Positions 58,521 through 64,000 of a stretch of DNA of 64,000 nucleotides are shown here, piece after piece (positions within the stretch are counted from its first letter, which is position 1; the number at the start of each line of letters is the position of its first letter). The notes beneath the pieces are model-generated. The model saw nothing but the letters and a program-made list of their open reading frames with translations, was not told where the DNA came from and made no database searches. Source of the DNA: Fallopia convolvulus (taxonomy: Eukaryota > Streptophyta > Magnoliopsida > Caryophyllales > Polygonaceae); the NCBI GenBank assembly GCA_964016875.1, contig OZ024736.1:43494707-43558706 (forward strand). The letters run 5' to 3'. The position numbers were made by a program, and so were the translations under genes.

Positions 58521-58976
58521 ATGTGAATACCAAGAGTATACAAACAAACGAGCCCTTAGAGTTCATATGTGGATTTTAGGATATTAGTCTCTAAACTAAA
58601 TTTAGAAAACAAATCTTTAAAAAAAATTCCACTAATGGTTTCCAATATCCACTAAAAGATTTTTAATAATAATTTTGAATTTTAGATCTACTATAAGAGA
58701 ATGTTTTTTAAATCGAGTTTCTAAATACTTGCCCATTGCTTAGCTAGGTAAACTAACTATGTACAGTACACTTCCGACCATAACAAACTATATACAATAC
58801 ACTTTCATTAAACAAGAGATTGACAGCATTACTAATTTAAAAGTTATATCAAATTATTGTTAATCACATATATAAAAATTTGGTGATTTGATATTAAAAA
58901 CATAAGATTAACCACTAATTTAATTATATAACAAATCTCAATGCCAAAATGTCCGAGCTAACAAGATCAACAACCA
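58521..58976. other. spacer between K4 and K3
   Basis: AT-rich; holds the K3 3' flank. Nothing else supported. Confidence 0.35.
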
Positions 58977-61342
58977 CTACAAGAAACAAGCTTGCATACG
59001 AGTACCATGACTTCCCCGCTGAGCATCCATCCTATATACATACCTGCCCTTGACATCAACTCGGACAAAGTCTTGCATATCAGCTGCCTCTGCTCCACCA
59101 TTTGCTCTTATCTTCCAGAAATCTCGAATCCGCAACCGAGCATCGAAAGCCTCCTCCACAGTGAAAGTATAGACGAAAAGACATTCCGATGCACAGCCAT
59201 CTCTCGGCTTTCCACGAATAATGGCGCACATTGTCTTTTCCTCATCGTCCACTTTTATCACTATACTCTCCTCTATCGCAGAACCGGGTCTCGTAACCCC
59301 GTCGAAGAAATGAGGCACTTCCTGGAAGCAGATAACGTGCCCTATGCAGTCCACAAGGTACGCTACCGCAAACACACAGCCACGGTCCACAACTATTGCA
59401 AAGACAACATAGAGCGACTTGCTTGATATGATTTCATCATGCAAGAATTCTCCAACGCACCTAATTCCCCTTCCAAACTTGAAAATCTGCGTGACGTGAT
59501 CGACCAAGAACAGCTCATCCCTCTTACGTAAGCTCATTTCTTGCTCTACATCCCATTCATGGTTGGACTCAAGGATGAGAGTTCTCTCAGTGTTGAAGGC
59601 TTCAGCTTTTGTGTACATCCGGTCGCCAACGACCAAGTGGGCCCACATCCGCACACCAGAACACATACTCATACATTCAAAGATCATGTGCTCGATGTTG
59701 GCCCAACCACCATTGAGGTTATTAAGGTCGAGGAACTCATGATTTGCCCTCCTCGTGCGAATAAAGCTAAACAAGTCGACGGGGAACGATTCGATGACGT
59801 GTATTTGGTCTCCAATCTTCTCGACAATAGGCCAACACACGGGGTAGTTCAAGGGCTTGATATGGCTACATTCGGACAGAGAGAGTTGGCCGTCGGCAAG
59901 AGACAAGCGATACGTGACACGAGATGTACCGTCGAGGCCTGATTTCTTAGAGAAAGACCTGAAAATATCCGTAAACCAATCATGGGGTTCGTTCTTCAAG
60001 GCAGCAAACTGTCGCCCACCTATCATGTATGCATTAGACCCTAACTTGAACAGACCAGACAAGATGGGAAGACCTTTCTCTGCTAAGTTTAGAGTAGAGA
60101 GTTTGGGAAGGGGCGGAAGCTCTTCACTATTGCCGTTTGACTCATATTTGTTTTGCTTCAGATCCAAGCAGTAGACACATAAGCCATCTGATATACACAG
60201 ATATCTTAACTTGTCATTTGTGTTTGACCTATCCTGCAAATACCAAGGGTAAAAGTGATATAATCTGTTTTTTTTTTTAACTTAAAAAGTAGAAAAATTA
60301 AGTTGCAGGATTTTTGCAAACATCAAAGTGGCATGTTCCAATCACAAGATGACAAGAATGAATCAAGTCAAGCTAGTTGAATTTAGTCATTACTTATCAT
60401 TCCCAGATCAATTTTCAAACTCGCTCCAGCATTGGCATAATTATTTTTATGACAAAGACGTTTGGCGGCAAACACTGAGCTCGTGACCTAGTCAATAAGA
60501 CTACAAACTAGGTAAAATCAGCTTTAGCCAATGGCCGGCTTGACCCAATAAAATAATTTTTTTTTGTTTTTTCACCCAATTGAAAGGGCAAAGGCAAGGA
60601 TCGGAAACTTCCCAACATCCCCTATGGACAATGCATTGTAGGAGAATTGGCATAATCTTTAGGAGAACACTACGTACATGCATTTAATTTTTAGGTTTCA
60701 ACATTTCATCCCAAAATTAATCATGTTTTCATATACGCAGGCATGCATAACAACTAGTTAAATAATACGATCAGCGTTCCAATGCTAAGCATTATTGGAT
60801 CACAACAAGTCAGCAACTATATCTACATAGATCTGGTGCTATATATCATAATCATACGTATTATTTGCAAAGAAGAAAAAACTATTGCAGCAAGCATTTA
60901 AATTTGACACAAGAAATACCTGATTTTTTACCGCCTTGAATGGGGCAGCCTGTTTTTTAGGGTTGATAATATCACGAACTGGGACCTGGAAAGAGCCAAA
61001 AGTGATAAACTGAGCTCCAGCTGCCACCTCAGACTCATCAGGGACGCTCCGATTGATGGGGCCAGGGTTCAAAGGAAGCTGTTTGCAGCTGTTATTTAGG
61101 GCGGAGTAGATTTCCTTGGAAAGCTTGTCCAGCAAGTCGATTCGAGCTAGAAGACTAGGCTTGGATTGGAGGGCCTCTCGTTGCTGCTTGTCGAGGGGTT
61201 TGCCTTCTCCAAGGAGTTTTTCCATTTGGAGAATGCGTTTGCGCTTCTTGCAAAGAGATCGGATGCGCTTCTTAATGAGATCGAGTGTCACTTCTTCCAT
61301 CGCTAATGGTGTGTTCAAATGGCCATTTTGTTGGGTGTCCAT
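58977..61342 (-). CDS. kelch-like protein with charged helical N-terminus (copy K3, intact)
   Basis: Exons 61342-60920 and 60233-58977 join in phase 0 to 559 residues; the only open copy of the family here. Exon 1: a basic, probably coiled-coil helix (LIKKRIRSLCKKRKRILQME, GEGKPLDKQQREALQSKPS, RIDLLDKLSKEIYSAL) that loosely recalls caprin-type N-terminal helices, then ITFGSFQVPV. Exon 2: kelch-like beta-strand repeats, for example LRYLCISDGLCVYCLDL, LSGLFKLGSNAYMIGG, PIVEKIGDQIHVIESFPV, AHLVVGDRMYTKAEAF, LYVVFAIVVDRGCVFAVAYL, and the end MQACFL. No F-box, kinase or membrane segment is visible. I cannot assign a named family; plant databases often label such proteins uncharacterised or F-box/kelch-like. 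Conservation of the C-terminal ACFL in all four copies suggests it matters. Confidence 0.78.
60470..60640 (+). repeat. dispersed repeat, copy 2
   Basis: Related to 32440-32610 (shared GAGCTCGTGACCTAGT, TTGACCCAATA and CTTCCCAACAT blocks in the same order and spacing). It lies in the intron of K3, so insertion postdates the gene. Confidence 0.35.
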
Positions 61343-62480
61343 GGCAATGGAAGAAGGATAGTGTAGGGTGGGTATGGCAAGGCTCCTAATGGTATAATAT
61401 GCTTTCTATGGATGGATCAAAAAATGTAAAACTATATGAGAACTTAATTATAATATATACCCTTGCATATACACGTGAGAATGATAATTTATTTCACAGA
61501 TCGAAATACAAAAGCATCCACACACAACAGGTTAAAAAATCATAAAGTTAAACAATTACACGAATGAAGGAGGAAATACGTTAAAGTATGCCCTTGATTA
61601 GTTTGTTATTATAGATTCCACACCTTTGTTGGAACTTGTAAGAGAGCCCCAGATTAACTAATGGGCTGGCGAAAATTGTTTTCACAGCAACATGCATTGC
61701 ATTCTAGTTTTTCTATCAATCTAGACCGGGTCAATACGTACTACATAGTACTAGTTGCTAGTTTCCATGATAAATTTGCACTCCCTTCATCACCAGTGGC
61801 GCCCCCACCAGCGGCCGGGAATTCTAAGCCAGGCGCCAGCGGCCCCAAAACAATGAAAATTTGGATCTTTCTCAATTGAGAAATACGAACCACAGTTGAC
61901 ATAAACACATTAGAAACAAAATTCAATTGACAAGGACAAGTTCAAACCGATCAATTTTGGAGACGAATTTGTAGACTTTGACGAGGCGGACAATTTATGC
62001 CGGCGGTTCTCCCGAGTCCTTCGCTCCGTCCTGATTTTTTTGTTCCTCCTTCCTATGGTTGTTTATAAGATGAATGAACTTGGGCCTGTTTATAGACAGG
62101 CCCGCTGGAAAAAAAAAAAGAAAAAAAAGGGATATGCTCTTAATCGGCCCACTAGACAAAAAAAACCTGGTTTATAAATATGGAAAAGACTCCATACCAT
62201 TATCATATACAGGCTGTTACACGGAAAAATTTGTTAGCGCACACAGGTATCCGTGTAACGAGAATGTGTGCGAATCTGTGTTGCGTAGAAAGATAATTTC
62301 GGGATTTAAAAAACGAGGGTTTGGAGAACGTGGCGGCCTAGGAGCCGCGCAACACCGTTTCGTGCAAGCGCGCAACGTTGTTGCGCACATTCCAACGGCA
62401 TTTTTGAGAAAGTATCGTTGGACTGGCGCGAGGCCTCATTGCGCAGATCTCAACAGTAAAAAAATGGTTGAATTGTCCCC
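61343..62480. other. K3 upstream region and AT/GC mosaic spacer
   Basis: The first few hundred bases are the likely K3 promoter. A GC-rich patch at 61790-61850 and an A-rich run at 62108-62130 are unexplained. 62200-62460 is GC-richer and repeats TTGCGC and GCGCAAC motifs. No bounded element or gene was defined. Confidence 0.35.
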
Positions 62481-62541
62481 TATAAATACCCCTTTCGATT
62501 CTCATAGTTGGCATACATTCACTCCACATCATTGCCTAAAA

Positions 62542-62727
62542 ATGTCGTCAAGAGAAGATACGTCATCGAGCGATTATCATCCCGAGGAGGAAGAATCATC
62601 GTCAATCGATAGTTTCATAGGCGAGGATGAGGAAGGTATACCAAGAGAAGAGTACGGATCCGATTCCGATGCATCAAGCGAGCCAGAACAAGTATTTTTC
62701 AAAGATACCATAATATTATGTTTTTAG
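62542..62727 (+). CDS. short acidic ORF downstream of a TATA box, possible transposon exon
   Basis: A TATAAATA motif at 62481-62488 lies 60 bases before ATG 62542. The 61-residue frame is very acidic and Ser-rich (SSREDTSSSDYHPEEEESSS, DEEGIPREEYGSDSDASSE). A possible donor follows EPEQ at about 62691. Acidic N-termini after a short leader are seen in ORFs of plant PIF/Harbinger-type transposons, but nothing else supports that here. A decayed first exon is as likely as a real gene. Confidence 0.25.
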   Translation: MSSREDTSSSDYHPEEEESSSIDSFIGEDEEGIPREEYGSDSDASSEPEQVFFKDTIILCF

Positions 62728-63247
62728 GATAAAAACCTCAAATCTAGTATTCTGTTTAGACTTTTTTGTCATTTACGAACGTAGTATATTGAAAATTAGG
62801 AAAGTGTAATTTATAATATTTTGTTTTTACATTTGAATCATAGGTTGTCGAAATAGATTTTTCTATTGCTTTCCACTATGATGTGTTTGTGGAGTGATCG
62901 AAGAGAAATGTTTCAGATATCTTGGTCTCGCTCCTAGAATTTGAAACTACCTACATCTCTCATGTTGTTAGGGCGTGTAAAGTTGTGACCGATAAAATTG
63001 TGAAACTGGGTCACAGCTTCCCTAATGACAGCCTGATAAATAACATAGAACTTAATGTTCTTATCTGTATGAATACTCTAGGACACTCCCTAAGAGTCTC
63101 CTAACTCCCCCTAGCCCAAGACTCTCCTAACACTTACCTTATAAATAATAATATAAATTATTTTATATTTACAAATTTATGTAAACTTATAAAATCAATA
63201 AATTTAGAAAAAATATTTAATCTTGTATGACAAGTTAAACCTTCTAG
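62728..63247. other. AT-rich spacer before a Helitron
   Basis: No supported gene or element ends. Confidence 0.35.
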
Positions 63248-64000
63248 TCTATGTATATGTATAAAAGACGCATGGAATAAAGTCACCACGTTGTGCCACC
63301 TAGGATTTTCCTACGTGTCGTTCCCACGTTAAGCCACCTAAGATTTCGCCACGTAAGATTTTTTATTTTAGAAATTTATATATGTTGATATTATCGTAGG
63401 ATAATATAGAAATAGGATAAATTAATCCAGGAGATATTCTACCTAAAATAAAGATGTTATCTATTATATATTAGGAATTATGATAGATCTAAAAGATTTT
63501 AGCTAAAGTTAAAATAAACTATTGAACATTAGATATTATATAATAAGATAGATATATTAAATTAGTTTTTAAAATAAAATTTCTATCTACTTATATGAAA
63601 ACAATTAAATTCGAATTTTCATTTAAAATTAAAGAAAATTATTTATCTTTATGTTTTTATCTATTTATGTAAAAGATTTATCATAAATAAAAATTTAATA
63701 AAAATAGAACTTTCAATCTAAATAATTACTTGCTTAAATTGGCTTTTGATAATAAAAAAAATTACGTTATCTTTTCCTTAATTTTCTTTTTGAATTATTC
63801 ATGTAAATATAAATGATTTTCTTATCATTAGAAAAATTCATTCCTTATTAATATTTTTTTCGTTTCTTATTAAGAATATTTTTAATTTTTATTCAAATTT
63901 TTTTAACGAATTGAATTCGATAAAAAAAATTACAAGAATTTAGATTATTTTTACCTTTATATATTTTTGTAAAATATTTTTTAAATTAAATGATTTTAAT
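63248..64000 (+). mobile_element. Helitron 5' end, same family as 42898-44601
   Basis: Starts TCTATGTATATGTATAAAAG and is followed by two 38-bp repeats with GCCACCTA and GATTT-CCACG (63295 and 63333), as in the Helitron at 42.9-44.6 kb read on its own strand. The preceding base is G rather than the usual A. The 3' end is beyond the window. AT-rich and non-coding as far as seen. Confidence 0.7.

Noticed and set aside
58975..58990. ACTACAAGAAAC as a CACTA end beside K3
   Set aside because: This is the reverse complement of the K3 stop codon and its last codons, shared with K4 because they are paralogues.

Overview
This window is nuclear DNA of a flowering plant, most likely a eudicot. The evidence is intron-rich genes with GT-AG introns, plant-specific families (group IId WRKY, ACBP3-type acyl-CoA-binding protein, progesterone 5-beta-reductase/VEP1, DCL/DUF3223), AT-rich intergenic DNA and a dense load of plant transposons. 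An asterid (perhaps Lamiales-like) is an inference only; the order cannot be fixed from sequence alone.

Layout. 1-13 kb is gene-rich: an NMD3 ribosome-export adaptor (+), an ACBP3-like acyl-CoA-binding protein (+, five exons), a syntaxin-6-N-domain SNARE-like protein (+, five exons) and a progesterone 5-beta-reductase (-, three exons, convergent with the SNARE gene). 13-18.7 kb is a run of DNA transposons: a 2.2-kb fold-back Mutator-like element with about 0.9-kb inverted arms and a 9-bp target duplication, an RTE LINE tail, a second Mutator-like element with a 10-bp duplication that carries exon-like cargo, and a Tourist-like MITE. A DCL-type gene (-, three exons) lies at 19.7-20.8 kb. 21-33 kb is a graveyard: LINE remnants, a copia gag fragment, a FAR1-type transposase fragment inside an element with motif arrays and two tRNA-like sequences, a Helitron 3' end, a Stowaway MITE and gypsy-like remnants. 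A group IId WRKY gene (+, three exons) with W-boxes, a G-box and an ABRE upstream lies at 34.1-35.4 kb.

37-61 kb is a tandem cluster, all on the minus strand, of a kelch-like gene family that I cannot assign to a named family: one intact gene (58977-61342), two full-length copies each broken by frameshifts, and one 5'-truncated copy. Every copy ends in the same residues, ACFL. The copies have been pushed apart by three L1-type LINEs, a Helitron and a 2.7-kb solo LTR nested inside LINE ORF1. That LTR (TG...CA, 5-bp ATGGC duplication) holds tandem repeats and an array of units that each predict hairpins whose stems differ between units yet stay paired. The window ends in the 5' end of another Helitron of the same family.

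The host genes look like unrelated housekeeping or stress genes and do not form a pathway. The strongest candidates for something undescribed are the hairpin array in the solo LTR and the kelch-like family with its invariant C-terminus.
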